A DNA stretch of 64,000 nt from positions 1 to 64,000 of the forward strand of contig NZ_MIHA01000004.1 in NCBI RefSeq assembly GCF_001722335.1, in the 5' to 3' direction. Below are positions 32,436 through 42,135 of this stretch, in pieces. Both the position numbers and the translations under genes were made by a program. The notes beneath the pieces were generated by a model. It was not told the origin of the DNA and ran no database searches. It worked only from the letters and a program-made list of their open reading frames with translations. Every line of letters starts with the position of its first letter. The first letter of the stretch is position 1. The DNA comes from Mycolicibacterium flavescens. GTDB taxonomy: Bacteria > Actinomycetota > Actinomycetes > Mycobacteriales > Mycobacteriaceae.

Positions 32436-32792
32436 TCAGCGGTCGTCGAGTTCGCGGCGCTGCGCTCGGCGGCGCTCGATGCGGCGGCGCTCGTCGTAGT
32501 CGCGCATCCGCTGCGGGTAGCCGACCTTCTGTACGTCGTAGACGGGGATCTTGAGCCGGTCGGACAACCGGCGCGCGCCGGCGTCGCCACCGGCCCGGCG
32601 GCGCGTCCATTCCCCGTCGGCGGCCACCAGCACGACGGTGACGTCGGTGACGGTGGTCTTCGGTTCGACGAACGCCTCGACGCCGGTGTGGGTGGCGACC
32701 CAGTGGCGCAGGTATTCGAGATCGGCGGCCGGGTCGTTACCGGGTCGGCGGCCGCCGCGCTTTTTGCGGCGGAACTTGTCGAGCACTCCCAC
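32436..32792 (-). CDS. Conserved hypothetical mycobacterial protein
   Basis: 118 aa, basic at both ends (KFRRKKRGGRRPG and RRRIERRRAQRREL) with a compact alpha/beta middle (LEYLRHWVATHTGVEAFVEPKTTVTDVTVVLVAADGEW). GTG start at 32792; an ATG-free N-terminus. Codon usage (G/C third positions) fits a real gene and I recall homologues next to ephD in other mycobacteria. It lies 44 nt upstream of ephD on the same strand. No recognised domain. Confidence 0.72.
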   Translation of the reverse strand: MGVLDKFRRKKRGGRRPGNDPAADLEYLRHWVATHTGVEAFVEPKTTVTDVTVVLVAADGEWTRRRAGGDAGARRLSDRLKIPVYDVQKVGYPQRMRDYDERRRIERRRAQRRELDDR

Positions 32793-32956
32793 TGATGCCC
32801 GCGCTCCCTTCGCTCACCCCTTTTTTCCGATAGTGCCAGAGCCACCGGTCGGACGGTCTGCAGCGAGCCACGCGCCAGGACGTGACAGGATGGACATGCA
32901 GTCGATCCACCCAGCACCACTGACCAACCGTTCAAGGGAGCGAGGGAGTCAATCAC

Positions 32957-34768
32957 ATGGCCATCTCCGTCCAGATGCCGGCACTCGGCGAGAGCGTCAC
33001 CGAGGGAACTGTCACCCGATGGCTCAAGCAAGAGGGCGACACGGTTGAACAGGACGAGCCGCTGCTGGAGGTCTCGACCGACAAGGTCGACACCGAGATC
33101 CCCGCTCCCGCTTCCGGTGTGCTGAAGAAGATCGTCGCGCAGGAGGACGACACCGTTGAGGTGGGCGGCGAGCTGGCTGTGATCGGCGATGCGGACGACG
33201 ACGGCGGTGACAGCTCCAGCGACGACGACGCAAGCGACGACGCAAGCGGCGACGAGCAGCCCGCCGAAGAGGAGAAGCCCGCCGAAGAGCCGGCTGCGCA
33301 GTCTGAGCCGGCTGCCGAGGAGACCGAGGCGGAACCCGAGCCCGAGTCCAAGCCGGCCGCCAAGTCGTCGGGCAAGAGCACCCCGGTGCTGATGCCCGAA
33401 CTCGGCGAGTCGGTCACCGAGGGCACGGTGACGCGGTGGCTGAAGAAGGTCGGCGACTCGGTGGAGGTCGACGAGCCGCTGCTGGAGGTGTCCACCGACA
33501 AGGTCGACACCGAGATCCCGTCACCGGTGGCGGGCACGCTGGTGTCGATCACCGCCGAGGAAGACGACACGGTGGAGGTCGGCGGCGAGCTGGCCCGGAT
33601 CGGTGAGGCCGGCGCAGAACCCGAACCCGAACCCGAACCAGAGCCCGAACCGGAACCCGAGCCGGAACCGGAACCGGAACCGGAGCAGGAACCCGAGCCG
33701 GAACCCGAGCCGGAGCCGGAGCCCGAGCCGAAGCAGGAAGCCAAGCCGCAGCCCAAGCCCGAGCCCGAGCCCAAACCGGAACCGAAGCGGGAGCCCGCGC
33801 CACAGCCGGCCGGCGACTCCGGTCCGTACGTCACACCGCTGGTGCGAAAGTTGGCCGCCGAGAACGACGTTGACCTCGCGAGCGTCAAGGGCACCGGGGT
33901 CGGCGGGCGGATCCGCAAGCAGGACGTGCTGGCCGCGGCCGAAGCGAGCAAGAAGTCGTCGACCGGACAGGCCGCCGAGGCGCCGGGCAGGTCCCCCGCC
34001 GCTGCGACCGCGCCCGCCGACGCGTCGTCGTCCGCGCTGGCGCACCTGCGCGGCACCACGCAGAAGGCCACCCGGATCCGGCAGCTGACCGCCAAGAAGA
34101 CCCGGGAATCGTTGCAGGCCACCGCGCAACTGACGCAGACCCACGAGGTCGACATGACCAAGATCGTGGCGCTGCGGGCCAGGGCGAAGGCCAGCTTCGC
34201 CGAACGCGAAGGCGTCAACCTGACGTATCTGCCGTTCATCGCCGTCGCCGTGGTCGACGCGCTCAAGGCGCATCCGAACGTCAACGCCAGCTACAACGAG
34301 GACACCAAGGAGATCACCTACTACGACGCCGAACATCTCGGCTTCGCGGTCGACACCGAGCAGGGCCTGCTGTCCCCGGTGGTCAAGAACGCCGGCGACC
34401 TGTCGCTGGCCGGGCTGGCCCGGGCGATCGCCGACATCGCCGCCCGCGCCCGCTCGGGTGACCTCAAGCCCGACGAGCTGTCCGGCGGCACGTTCACCAT
34501 CACCAACATCGGCAGCCAGGGCGCGTTGTTCGACACGCCGATCCTGGTGCCGCCGCAGGCGGCGATGCTGGGCACCGGCGCGATCGTCAAACGGCCGCGG
34601 GTGATCTCCGACGAGTTCGGCAACGAGTCGATCGGTGTGCGTTCGGTGTGCTACCTGCCGCTGACCTACGACCACCGGCTGATCGACGGCGCGGACGCCG
34701 GACGTTTCCTGACGACCATCAAGCGTCGCCTCGAGGAAGGCGCGTTCGAAGCGGACCTCGGCCTGTAG
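32957..34768 (+). CDS. dlaT: Dihydrolipoamide acyltransferase (E2) with two lipoyl domains, DlaT
   Basis: 603 aa (M. tuberculosis DlaT 553 aa). Two lipoyl domains: lipoyl Lys43 in [14 protein letters not shown] and a second in [14 protein letters not shown] near residue 184. A long Glu-Pro repeat linker (nt about 33615-33810) follows, then the peripheral subunit-binding domain ([33 protein letters not shown]) and the catalytic domain ending in [15 protein letters not shown] with the active His. E2 of the pyruvate dehydrogenase complex and part of the peroxynitrite reductase system in mycobacteria. GGGAG lies 8 nt before the ATG. The extra length is mostly the acidic linker. Confidence 0.95.
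   Translation: MAISVQMPALGESVTEGTVTRWLKQEGDTVEQDEPLLEVSTDKVDTEIPAPASGVLKKIVAQEDDTVEVGGELAVIGDADDDGGDSSSDDDASDDASGDEQPAEEEKPAEEPAAQSEPAAEETEAEPEPESKPAAKSSGKSTPVLMPELGESVTEGTVTRWLKKVGDSVEVDEPLLEVSTDKVDTEIPSPVAGTLVSITAEEDDTVEVGGELARIGEAGAEPEPEPEPEPEPEPEPEPEPEPEQEPEPEPEPEPEPEPKQEAKPQPKPEPEPKPEPKREPAPQPAGDSGPYVTPLVRKLAAENDVDLASVKGTGVGGRIRKQDVLAAAEASKKSSTGQAAEAPGRSPAAATAPADASSSALAHLRGTTQKATRIRQLTAKKTRESLQATAQLTQTHEVDMTKIVALRARAKASFAEREGVNLTYLPFIAVAVVDALKAHPNVNASYNEDTKEITYYDAEHLGFAVDTEQGLLSPVVKNAGDLSLAGLARAIADIAARARSGDLKPDELSGGTFTITNIGSQGALFDTPILVPPQAAMLGTGAIVKRPRVISDEFGNESIGVRSVCYLPLTYDHRLIDGADAGRFLTTIKRRLEEGAFEADLGL
33615..33810 (+). repeat. dlaT: Glu-Pro codon repeat encoding the DlaT interdomain linker
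   Basis: Alternating GAA/GAG and CCC/CCG codons give a run of more than 20 Glu-Pro dipeptides, turning to Lys-Pro toward the end. An extended, stiff, acidic-to-basic linker between the second lipoyl domain and the E1/E3-binding domain. Prone to slippage, so length may vary between strains. Confidence 0.85.
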
Positions 34769-34795
34769 CGGTCCGCAGAAAGGCTTGCGCCTGTC

Positions 34796-35695
34796 GTGTC
34801 CGTCATCGCGATAGCCGGTTCGTCCGGCCTGATCGGCACGGCGTTGGTGTACGCGCTGCGCGCCACCGACCACCGGGTGATCCGCATCGTGCGGCGCGCG
34901 CCGTCCAACGCCGACGAGGTGTTCTGGAACCCCGACACCGGTGAGTTCGACGCGGCCGCGTTGGCCGGGGTGGACGCCGTCGTCAACCTGTGCGGCGTCG
35001 GCGTCGGGGACAAACGGTGGTCCGGCGCGTTCAAACAGAGCCTGCGCGACAGCCGGATAGGGCCCACCGAGGTGCTGACCGCGGCGGTCACCGAGGCCGG
35101 CGTGCCGACGCTGATCAACGCCAGCGCGGTCGGCTACTACGGCGACACCGGCAGCCGGATCACCGACGAGACCGCCCCGGCGGGCGACGGTTTCCTGGCC
35201 GACCTGTGCGTCGACTGGGAGGCCGCCGCGATGTCCGCGCAGCGCGACGGCGCCCGGGTGGTGCTGCTGCGGTCCGGTTTGGTGCTGGCCCCGGGTGGCG
35301 GGGTTCTGCCGCGGCTGCGGTCGCTGTTCTCGCTGGGGCTGGGCGCGCGGCTGGGCAACGGGCGTCAGTACATGCCGTGGATCAGCATCGAAGACGAAGT
35401 GCGCGCCGTGCTGTTCGCGATCGCCCACGACGAGTTGTCCGGGCCGGTCAACCTGACCGGGCCCGCGCCCGTCACCAACGCGGAGTTCACCACCGCGCTG
35501 GGCCGAGCGCTCAACAGGCCCACCGCGCTGATGGTTCCGGGCTTCGCGCTGCGGGCAGCGCTCGGCGAGTTCGCCGACGAAGGGCTGCTCGACGGTCAGC
35601 GGGCGATCCCCGCCGCGCTGGAACGCGCCGGGTTCGCGTTCCACCACAACACGATCGGGGAAGCGCTGGCGTTCGCCACCTCGACGCCGGAGTAG
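34796..35695 (+). CDS. TIGR01777-type NAD(P)-dependent epimerase family protein (Rv2216)
   Basis: 299 aa. Extended [22 protein letters not shown] binds nucleotide; [32 protein letters not shown] and a C-terminal [26 protein letters not shown] are typical of this family, related to sugar epimerases and eukaryotic SDR39U1. GTG start 27 nt after dlaT. Its stop TAG forms the first three bases of the lipB -10. Substrate unknown; fixed between dlaT and lipB in mycobacteria. Confidence 0.88.
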   Translation: MSVIAIAGSSGLIGTALVYALRATDHRVIRIVRRAPSNADEVFWNPDTGEFDAAALAGVDAVVNLCGVGVGDKRWSGAFKQSLRDSRIGPTEVLTAAVTEAGVPTLINASAVGYYGDTGSRITDETAPAGDGFLADLCVDWEAAAMSAQRDGARVVLLRSGLVLAPGGGVLPRLRSLFSLGLGARLGNGRQYMPWISIEDEVRAVLFAIAHDELSGPVNLTGPAPVTNAEFTTALGRALNRPTALMVPGFALRAALGEFADEGLLDGQRAIPAALERAGFAFHHNTIGEALAFATSTPE

Positions 35696-35698
35696 CCT
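35693..35698 (+). promoter_or_regulatory. -10 TAGCCT, leaderless-type, for lipB; shares the Rv2216 stop codon
   Basis: TAGCCT ends 7 nt before the lipB GTG at 35706; its TAG is the stop of the preceding gene. Confidence 0.45.
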
Positions 35699-35705
35699 GG
35701 TCAGC

Positions 35706-36386
35706 GTGGTGATTTCGATCCGCTCGGCCACCGGGCCCGTGGACGTGCGCTCGCTGGGCACGGTCGACTACCGGGAGGCGTGGCGGATGCAGCGCGAGCT
35801 CGCCGACCAGCGGGTGGCCGACGGTTCCGACACGCTGCTGCTGCTCGAGCATCCGCCGGTATACACCGCGGGCAAACGCACTCTCGACGAGGAGCGGCCC
35901 GGACCCGAGTCCGCTGTCCCCGTCGTCGACACCGACCGCGGCGGCAAGATCACCTGGCACGGCCCCGGCCAGCTGGTCGGCTATCCGATCGTCGGCCTGG
36001 CCGAACCGCTCGATGTGGTGAATTTCGTTCGCCGGATCGAGGAAGCGCTGATCAAGGTGTGCGCCGACGTCGGCCTGCAGACGGTCCGCGTGCCGGGCCG
36101 CTCGGGAGTCTGGGTGCCGGCCGACGCGCGCGGGCCGGCCCGCAAGATCGGCGCGATCGGCATCCGGGTGTCACGCGCGGTGACCCTGCACGGGTTCGCA
36201 CTGAACTGCGACTGCGACCTGTCGGCGTTCTCGGCGATCGTGCCGTGCGGTATCGCCGACGCCGGGGTCACTTCGCTGACGGCGGAACTCGGCCGCCGGG
36301 TGCCGGTCACCGAGGTGAGCGCCCAGGTTGCGGAGGCCGTATGCGATGCGCTCGACGGCCATCTGGTAGTAGCGTTGACCCAGTGA
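35706..36386 (+). CDS. lipB: Octanoyl-[acyl-carrier protein]:protein octanoyltransferase
   Basis: 226 aa. Moves octanoate from ACP to lipoyl domains. Catalytic dyad visible: Lys147 in ARKIGAIG and Cys181 in VPCGI, each five residues after the M. tuberculosis numbering (142, 176). [26 protein letters not shown] and [17 protein letters not shown] are family motifs. GTG start with a leaderless -10; a GTGA overlap joins it to lipA. Confidence 0.96.
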   Translation: MVISIRSATGPVDVRSLGTVDYREAWRMQRELADQRVADGSDTLLLLEHPPVYTAGKRTLDEERPGPESAVPVVDTDRGGKITWHGPGQLVGYPIVGLAEPLDVVNFVRRIEEALIKVCADVGLQTVRVPGRSGVWVPADARGPARKIGAIGIRVSRAVTLHGFALNCDCDLSAFSAIVPCGIADAGVTSLTAELGRRVPVTEVSAQVAEAVCDALDGHLVVALTQ

Positions 36387-37315
36387 CAGTCGTTCCGGAA
36401 GGCCGCAAGCTCCTGCGTCTCGAGGTGCGCAACGCCGAGACCCCGATCGAACGCAAGCCGCCGTGGATCAAGACCCGAGCCAAGATGGGGCCGGAGTACA
36501 AGGACCTCAAGGCGCTGGTCAAGCGCGAAGGTCTGCACACGGTCTGCGAGGAGGCCGGCTGCCCGAACATCTTCGAGTGCTGGGAGGACCGCGAGGCCAC
36601 CTTCCTGATCGGCGGCGAGCAGTGCACCCGTCGCTGCGACTTCTGCCAGATCGACACCGGTAAGCCCGCCGAGTTGGACCGCGATGAACCGCGCCGGGTC
36701 GCCGAGAGCGTGGCCGCGATGGGTCTGCGCTATTCGACGGTTACCGGGGTGGCCCGCGACGACCTGCCCGACGGCGGCGCCTGGCTGTACGCCGAGACCG
36801 TGCGCGCGATCAAGGAGCTCAACCCCAACACCGGCGTCGAGTTGCTGATCCCCGACTTCAACGCCGAGCCCGAGCTGCTGCGGGAGGTTTTCGAGTCGCG
36901 CCCGGAAGTGTTGGCGCACAACGTCGAGACCGTGCCGCGGATTTTCAAGCGGATCCGGCCCGGCTTCCGCTACGAGCGCAGTCTGGCGGTGCTGACCGCC
37001 GCGCGCGAGTTCGGTCTGGTGACCAAGTCGAACCTGATCCTCGGCATGGGCGAGACCCCCGAGGAGGTCCGCAGCGCGCTGGTCGATCTGCACGAGGCCG
37101 GCTGCGACCTGGTGACGATCACCCAGTACCTGCGGCCGTCGGTGCGCCACCACCCGGTCGAGCGCTGGGTCAAGCCCGAGGAGTTCGTCGAGCACGAGGC
37201 GTACGCGCAGGAGGTCGGATTCGCCGGCGTGCTCGCGGGTCCGCTGGTGCGCTCGTCGTACCGGGCGGGAAGGCTGTACGCCCAGGCAGTCGCCTCACGG
37301 CGATCCGTATCCTGA
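36383..37315 (+). CDS. lipA: Lipoyl synthase
   Basis: 310 aa. Radical SAM enzyme inserting two sulfurs into octanoyl-protein. Auxiliary cluster cysteines in [12 protein letters not shown] and the radical [11 protein letters not shown] are present, and the C-terminal RSSYRAG contains the conserved serine. GTG in the lipB stop (GTGA). With lipB and dlaT it forms a complete local lipoylation module. Confidence 0.97.
   Translation: MTVVPEGRKLLRLEVRNAETPIERKPPWIKTRAKMGPEYKDLKALVKREGLHTVCEEAGCPNIFECWEDREATFLIGGEQCTRRCDFCQIDTGKPAELDRDEPRRVAESVAAMGLRYSTVTGVARDDLPDGGAWLYAETVRAIKELNPNTGVELLIPDFNAEPELLREVFESRPEVLAHNVETVPRIFKRIRPGFRYERSLAVLTAAREFGLVTKSNLILGMGETPEEVRSALVDLHEAGCDLVTITQYLRPSVRHHPVERWVKPEEFVEHEAYAQEVGFAGVLAGPLVRSSYRAGRLYAQAVASRRSVS
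37308..37313 (+). promoter_or_regulatory. -10 TATCCT, leaderless-type, for the Rv2219 homologue
   Basis: TATCCT ends 6 nt before the ATG at 37320, inside the last codons of lipA. Confidence 0.45.
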
Positions 37316-37319
37316 ACCC

Positions 37320-38072
37320 ATGGCGAAGACCCGCAACCCCGAGGCCGTCAAGGCCGCCAAGGCTGAGGCGAAGGCGGCCCGCAAAGCGGCCTCCAAGCAG
37401 CGCCGCAGCCAGTTGTGGCAGGCATTCCAGATCCAGCGCAAAGAGGACAAGCGGCTGCTGCCGTACATGATCGGCGCGTTCGTGCTGGTCGTCGCGGCGT
37501 CGGTGGCGTTGGGGCTCTACGCGGGTGGGATCGCGACGTTCACGATGATCCCGCTGGGCATCGTGCTCGGCGCGCTGGTCGCGTTCATCATCTTCGGTCG
37601 ACGCGCGCAGAAGTCGGTGTACCGCAAGGCCGAGGGCCAGACCGGCGCGGCGGCCTGGGCGCTGGACAACCTGCGCGGCAAGTGGCGGGTGACCCCGGGT
37701 GTCGCGGCGACCGGTCACTTCGACGCGGTGCACCGGGTGATCGGCAGGCCCGGCGTGATCTTCGTCGGCGAGGGTTCGCCGACGCGGGTGCGGCCGCTGC
37801 TGGCGCAGGAGAAGAAGCGCACGGCCCGACTGGTCGGCGACACCCCGATCTACGACGTCATCATCGGCAACGGTGAGGGCGAGGTTCCGCTGGCCAAGCT
37901 GGAACGGCATCTGAACAAGTTGCCTGCCAACATCACGGTCAAGCAGTTGGACGCGCTGGAGTCGCGGCTGGCGGCACTGGGCTCGAAGGTGGGGCCGGCG
38001 GCCATGCCCAAGGGGCCGCTGCCGGCGCAGGCCAAGATGCGCGGGGTGCAGCGCACCGTACGGCGACGCTGA
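37320..38072 (+). CDS. DUF4191-type membrane protein (Rv2219 family)
   Basis: 250 aa, the same length as Rv2219. A Lys/Ala-rich N-terminus (AVKAAKAEAKAARKAASKQRR), two transmembrane helices (LPYMIGAFVLVVAASVALGLYA and FTMIPLGIVLGALVAFIIFGRRA), and a cytoplasmic domain of about 150 residues. Conserved after lipA in actinobacteria. No enzymatic motif; function unknown. Confidence 0.87.
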   Translation: MAKTRNPEAVKAAKAEAKAARKAASKQRRSQLWQAFQIQRKEDKRLLPYMIGAFVLVVAASVALGLYAGGIATFTMIPLGIVLGALVAFIIFGRRAQKSVYRKAEGQTGAAAWALDNLRGKWRVTPGVAATGHFDAVHRVIGRPGVIFVGEGSPTRVRPLLAQEKKRTARLVGDTPIYDVIIGNGEGEVPLAKLERHLNKLPANITVKQLDALESRLAALGSKVGPAAMPKGPLPAQAKMRGVQRTVRRR

Positions 38073-38113
38073 CCCCCTGGCGCGCCGCCTTGCGGCTGCG
38101 TCAATTTATCCGC

Positions 38114-38119
38114 GATACT
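38114..38119 (+). promoter_or_regulatory. -10 GATACT, leaderless-type, for the amidohydrolase gene
   Basis: GATACT ends 7 nt before the ATG at 38127. Confidence 0.4.
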
Positions 38120-38126
38120 CCCCCGA

Positions 38127-39947
38127 ATGTGTACCGCGTGCGAATGGGCCCCCCACTTCGCGTCTTTCGGGCGGACCCGCGGCGTCGGACCGACCAGGCG
38201 AACGGCGTTGCGCGCGGCGGCCGTCGTCCTGGCGGCGACCGCGGCAAGCGCCTGTTCGCTGACCCCGGCCGCCCCGCAGCCCGACCGTGGCGAGGGAAAC
38301 CGGTACGCCGACTTCGTGTTTCGCAACGGTCCGGTCTACACCGTCGCGGCTCCCGGGATGTGGGCGCAGGCGGTGGCCGTCTCGGGCAACAGGATCAGCC
38401 ACGTCGGCGACGAGGCCGGGGCGATGGCGCTGGCCGGCCCGGACACCCGGGTCGTCGACCTGGCCGGGCGGCTGCTGATGCCCGGCTTCGTCGAAGCGCA
38501 CATCCACCCGTTTCTCGGCGCCTTCCTGACGTCGGGTGTGGATCTGCAGGTGCCGACCGGACAGGACGCGCTGGCCGCGATCGCGCGGTACGCGAAGGAC
38601 AACCCCGACGGGCCGGTGCGCGGATTCGGTTGGCGGGTGGACATGTTCGGGCCCGACGGACCCACTCGCGGCGAGCTCGACCGGGTGTTGCCCGACCGGC
38701 CGGGGTTCTTCTTCGCGATCGACGGGCACAGCCTGTGGGCCAACAGCGCGGCCCTGGAGATGGCCGGCGTCGACCGCGACACCGAGGACCCGATCCCGGG
38801 TTTCAGTTACTACGCGCGGGACCGCAACGGCGACCCGACCGGTTACGTGCTCGAGGTCAACGCGGCGCTGAGCCTCGTCGACGCCATCGAGCCGATCTCC
38901 GCGCAGGCCATGGGGCGCCTGCTCGAAGGCTGGCTGCCGAAGGCGTCGGCGGCCGGGATCACGTCGGTGTTCGACGCCGGCGTCCCGCCGGTCGGTGCCG
39001 ACCAGGGCGCGTTGATCGGCCTGTACACCGAGGTGGCCGGCCGCGGGCAGTTGCCGTTCCGGGTGGTGGCGTCCTACAGCGTGAAGGGCCCGCCGTTCGA
39101 CGACGCGGTGGCGAAGTTGACCGACATCCGCGACCGGTTCTCGACCGATCTGGTGCGCCCGGACGTCGTCAAGATCGTCGGCGATGGCACCCAGGGCGGC
39201 TACACCGCCTGGCTGATCGAGCCCTTTGCGGACAAGCCGGAGTCGACGGGTGGGTCGCCGTTCACCGAACCGCAGTGGCAGCAGCTGATCGGGCAGGTCG
39301 ACGCGGCCGGGTTCGACGTGCACGTGCACGCGTGCGGAGAGCGGACGGCGCGCGTCGCGCTGGACGCGATCGAGCGGGCGGTGGCGGCCAATCCCCCACG
39401 CGACCGCAGGCACGCGATCGCGCATCTGGTCTACGTCGAGGACCTGGACAGCCGGCGGTTCGGTGAACTCGGTGTCGTCGCGCAGTTCTCGGCGAACTGG
39501 ATGTCGCCGGATCCCGACACCCTGGAGAACATGGCCGCGCGCTACGGCCGCCCGCGCCAGGACCTGATGTATCGCCCGCAGGAGGTGCTGCGTTCGGGTG
39601 GGCGGATTTCGTTGGGCACGGACTGGCCGGCGGCGGGGTACTTCTCGACCTACCGGCCGCTGGACTCGATCCAGATCGGGGTCACCCGCCAGCTGATCGG
39701 CCAGACGGACGCCGCGGTACTGGCTCCGGCGGATCAGCGGTTGTCGGTCGCCGAGGCCGTGCATGCGAACACGCTCGGCGCGGCGTATCAGCTGCGGATG
39801 GACGACACGGTCGGATCATTGGAGGCGGGCAAGCTGGCCGACATGATCGTGCTCGACAGGAACATCTTCGAGGTCGACCCTCGCGAGATCCACCGGACGA
39901 CGGTCGCGCTGACGATGATGGACGGCCGGATCCGCCACGAGGCCTGA
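38127..39947 (+). CDS. Exported YtcJ-like amidohydrolase (Amidohydro_3), probable Tat lipoprotein
   Basis: 606 aa. The N-terminus has a twin-arginine motif TRRTALRAAAV followed by a hydrophobic stretch and a cysteine (ATAASAC), consistent with a Tat-exported lipoprotein. The body is a metal-dependent amidohydrolase: metal-binding HIH in GFVEAHIHPFLGA, later DVHVHACGERT, a HAIAH site, and SLGTDWPAAG with the late Asp. Enzymes of this family hydrolyse amides such as N-substituted formamides; the substrate is not deducible. Not present between Rv2219 and Rv2219A in M. tuberculosis as I recall. Confidence 0.88.
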   Translation: MCTACEWAPHFASFGRTRGVGPTRRTALRAAAVVLAATAASACSLTPAAPQPDRGEGNRYADFVFRNGPVYTVAAPGMWAQAVAVSGNRISHVGDEAGAMALAGPDTRVVDLAGRLLMPGFVEAHIHPFLGAFLTSGVDLQVPTGQDALAAIARYAKDNPDGPVRGFGWRVDMFGPDGPTRGELDRVLPDRPGFFFAIDGHSLWANSAALEMAGVDRDTEDPIPGFSYYARDRNGDPTGYVLEVNAALSLVDAIEPISAQAMGRLLEGWLPKASAAGITSVFDAGVPPVGADQGALIGLYTEVAGRGQLPFRVVASYSVKGPPFDDAVAKLTDIRDRFSTDLVRPDVVKIVGDGTQGGYTAWLIEPFADKPESTGGSPFTEPQWQQLIGQVDAAGFDVHVHACGERTARVALDAIERAVAANPPRDRRHAIAHLVYVEDLDSRRFGELGVVAQFSANWMSPDPDTLENMAARYGRPRQDLMYRPQEVLRSGGRISLGTDWPAAGYFSTYRPLDSIQIGVTRQLIGQTDAAVLAPADQRLSVAEAVHANTLGAAYQLRMDDTVGSLEAGKLADMIVLDRNIFEVDPREIHRTTVALTMMDGRIRHEA

Positions 39948-39961
39948 CGCGCGGCGGTTGG

Positions 39962-40444
39962 TTACCGACGAACCACCGCGGTGTTGGTGAAACGGTCCTG
40001 GTAACCGCGGAAGTCGCGGTCGGTGAACAGCGCGGGGATGACGAAGAACACCAGCACACCGCGCACCGTGGCGCGGCCGATCCCGACGTGCTGGCGATGG
40101 TCGACGGACGCGACCCGCAGGCCCAGCGCCCACTGCCCGGGCGTGAAACCGAACAGCCGCACCGAGACGATGCCGAGCAGAAGCCACACCGCCGCGATCG
40201 ACGTCGAGCCCAGCGAGGTGTACAGGAACATCTCCCGGCTGATCGCCCCGACGGCCACCGTGAGTGAGGTCAGCCCGTAGGCGATGAACCAGTCGATCAG
40301 CAGCGCCGCGATGCGTCGACCGAACCTGGCGATCGACCCGGGACCGGTTTCCGGCAAACCGAGGCGTTTTCCGGGGTAGTCGTCTGGTCCGGCGTCACTG
40401 GTCGGATCCGGACCCGACAGCCAGGACCCCAACGTTCGCGCCAT
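39962..40444 (-). CDS. RDD family membrane protein (Rv2219A-like)
   Basis: 160 aa with three hydrophobic segments; RFGRRIAALLIDWFIAYGL contains the Arg-Asp pattern that names the family, and GFTPGQWALGLRVASVDHRQHVGIGRATVRG its second signature. ATG at 40444 is supported by a TATCCT -10 six nt upstream. Divergent from glnA1 across a 149-nt regulatory spacer. RDD proteins are proposed transporters or ion-homeostasis factors; role here unknown. Confidence 0.88.
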   Translation of the reverse strand: MARTLGSWLSGPDPTSDAGPDDYPGKRLGLPETGPGSIARFGRRIAALLIDWFIAYGLTSLTVAVGAISREMFLYTSLGSTSIAAVWLLLGIVSVRLFGFTPGQWALGLRVASVDHRQHVGIGRATVRGVLVFFVIPALFTDRDFRGYQDRFTNTAVVRR

Positions 40445-40450
40445 AGTGAC

Positions 40451-40456
40451 AGGATA
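40451..40456 (-). promoter_or_regulatory. -10 TATCCT, leaderless-type, for the RDD gene
   Basis: TATCCT on the minus strand ends 6 nt before the ATG at 40444. Confidence 0.45.
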
Positions 40457-40503
40457 GGCGGGACGCCAGGTTGCTCTTCGGCCCCCGCGAGAGCCGAGAT
40501 TGC

Positions 40504-40541
40504 GTAACGTCGGCGCAACATACGGTTGACGGCCGTGCAAC
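40504..40541 (+). promoter_or_regulatory. Tandem GlnR-type operator upstream of glnA1
   Basis: Four 5-mers each separated by exactly 6 nt: GTAAC (40504-40508), GCAAC (40515-40519), TTGAC (40526-40530), GCAAC (40537-40541). This matches the a1-b1-a2-b2 actinobacterial GlnR box (gTnAC-n6-GaAAC repeated) and the AC-n9-AC core described for mycobacteria. It lies about 53-90 nt before the glnA1 start codon. Confidence 0.8.
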
Positions 40542-40578
40542 ATCGTGTCCTTAGCGTCAACGCGCGGGTTATCAATCT

Positions 40579-40584
40579 AAGGAG
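40579..40584 (+). promoter_or_regulatory. Ribosome binding site AAGGAG for glnA1
   Basis: AAGGAG nine nt before the GTG at 40594; glnA1 thus has a leader. A possible -10 (TATCAA, 40570-40575) is too close to be sure of. Confidence 0.6.
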
Positions 40585-40593
40585 AGAACTTCA

Positions 40594-42030
40594 GTGGCAG
40601 AAAAGACGGCCGACGACATTCTCAAGCAGATCAAGGACGAGGAAGTCGAATACGTCGACATCCGATTCTGCGATCTGCCCGGCGTCGTACAGCACTTCTC
40701 GATCCCGGCTTCGGCCTTCACCCAGGACGTCTTCGAGGACGGCCTGGCCTTCGACGGCTCGTCGGTTCGCGGCTTCCAGTCGATCCACGAATCCGACATG
40801 ATGCTGCTACCGGATCCCGCGACCGCTCGCATCGACCCGTTCCGCGCCGCCAAGACGCTGAACATGAACTTCTTCGTGCACGATCCGTTCACCCGTGAGG
40901 CCTACTCGCGCGACCCGCGCAACGTGGCCCGCAAAGCGGAGAACTACCTGGCCAGCACCGGCATCGCCGACACCGCGTACTTCGGTGCCGAGGCCGAGTT
41001 CTACATCTTCGACTCGGTGACCTTCGACTCCCGCATCAACGGCACCTTCTACGAGGTGGATTCGGAGTCCGGGTGGTGGAACACCGGTGAGCCGCTGGAG
41101 GCCGACGGCAGCCAGAACCGCGGCTACAAGGTGCGGCCCAAGGGCGGCTACTTCCCGGTCGCGCCGTATGACCACTACGTCGACCTGCGCGACCAGATGG
41201 CGACCAACCTGCAGAACGCGGGCTTCATCCTCGAGCGCGGCCACCACGAGGTCGGCACCGCCGGCCAGGCCGAGATCAACTACAAGTTCAACACGATGCT
41301 GCACGCGGCCGACGATGTGCTGCTGTTCAAGTACATCATCAAGAACACCGCGTGGCAGGCCGGCAAGACGGTGACGTTCATGCCCAAGCCGCTGTTCGGT
41401 GACAACGGCTCCGGTATGCACGCACACCAGTCGCTGTGGAAGGACGGCCAGCCGCTGTTCCACGACGAGTCGGGCTACGCGGGCCTGTCCGACCTCGCAC
41501 GCCACTACATCGGCGGCATCCTGCACCACGCCCCGTCACTGCTGGCGTTCACCAACCCGACGGTGAACTCCTACAAGCGGCTGGTGCCGGGGTACGAGGC
41601 GCCGATCAACCTGGTCTACAGCCAGCGCAACCGTTCGGCGTGTGTGCGCATCCCGATCACCGGCAACAACCCGAAGGCCAAGCGCCTCGAGTTCCGCTGC
41701 CCGGACAGCTCGGGTAACCCGTACCTGGCGTTCGCGGCGATGCTGATGGCCGGCATCGACGGGATCAAGAAGAAGATCGAGCCGCTGACGCCGGTCGACA
41801 AGGACCTCTACGAGCTGCCGCCGGAGGAGGCCGCCAACATTCCGCAGGCGCCCACCTCGCTGTCGGCGGTCATCGACAAGCTCGAAGAGGACCACGACTA
41901 CCTCACCGAGGGCGGGGTGTTCACCGAGGATCTGATCGAGACCTGGATCTCCTACAAGCGGGAGAACGAGATCATGCCGATCCAGATCCGTCCGCATCCG
42001 TACGAGGTGGCCCTGTACTACGACGTGTAG
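40594..42030 (+). CDS. glnA1: Glutamine synthetase type I, adenylylated form
   Basis: 478 aa, identical in length to M. tuberculosis GlnA1. ATP-dependent ammonia assimilation into glutamine; dodecamer. Motifs: [67 protein letters not shown]. The adenylylation site Tyr406 is intact in [10 protein letters not shown], so the enzyme can be switched off by GlnE. GTG start with AAGGAG. A tandem GlnR site upstream and a terminator downstream bound it as a single-gene unit. Confidence 0.98.
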   Translation: MAEKTADDILKQIKDEEVEYVDIRFCDLPGVVQHFSIPASAFTQDVFEDGLAFDGSSVRGFQSIHESDMMLLPDPATARIDPFRAAKTLNMNFFVHDPFTREAYSRDPRNVARKAENYLASTGIADTAYFGAEAEFYIFDSVTFDSRINGTFYEVDSESGWWNTGEPLEADGSQNRGYKVRPKGGYFPVAPYDHYVDLRDQMATNLQNAGFILERGHHEVGTAGQAEINYKFNTMLHAADDVLLFKYIIKNTAWQAGKTVTFMPKPLFGDNGSGMHAHQSLWKDGQPLFHDESGYAGLSDLARHYIGGILHHAPSLLAFTNPTVNSYKRLVPGYEAPINLVYSQRNRSACVRIPITGNNPKAKRLEFRCPDSSGNPYLAFAAMLMAGIDGIKKKIEPLTPVDKDLYELPPEEAANIPQAPTSLSAVIDKLEEDHDYLTEGGVFTEDLIETWISYKRENEIMPIQIRPHPYEVALYYDV

Positions 42031-42040
42031 ACACGTGCCG

Positions 42041-42082
42041 ACGCTTCGGGCCGGGGGTCGCTCCCCCGGCCCGAAGTGTTTT
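42041..42082 (+). terminator. Rho-independent terminator after glnA1
   Basis: A 17-bp GC-rich stem (42041-42057 with 42063-42079, one G-U pair), a 5-nt loop, then TTTT overlapping the stem end. Confidence 0.8.
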
Positions 42083-42123
42083 CGGTGTTGGTGCGAACCT
42101 GTGAACATGCCGAAAGGCGAGCG

Positions 42124-42129
42124 TAGGGT
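42124..42129 (+). promoter_or_regulatory. -10 TAGGGT, leaderless-type, for the DoxX gene
   Basis: TAGGGT ends 6 nt before the ATG at 42136. Confidence 0.5.
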
Positions 42130-42135
42130 TTGTCC

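Noticed and set aside
33615..33810. CRISPR-like or tandem DNA repeat
   Set aside because: The period is 6 nt and in frame, encoding Glu-Pro; no spacers of constant length. It is a coding repeat in dlaT.
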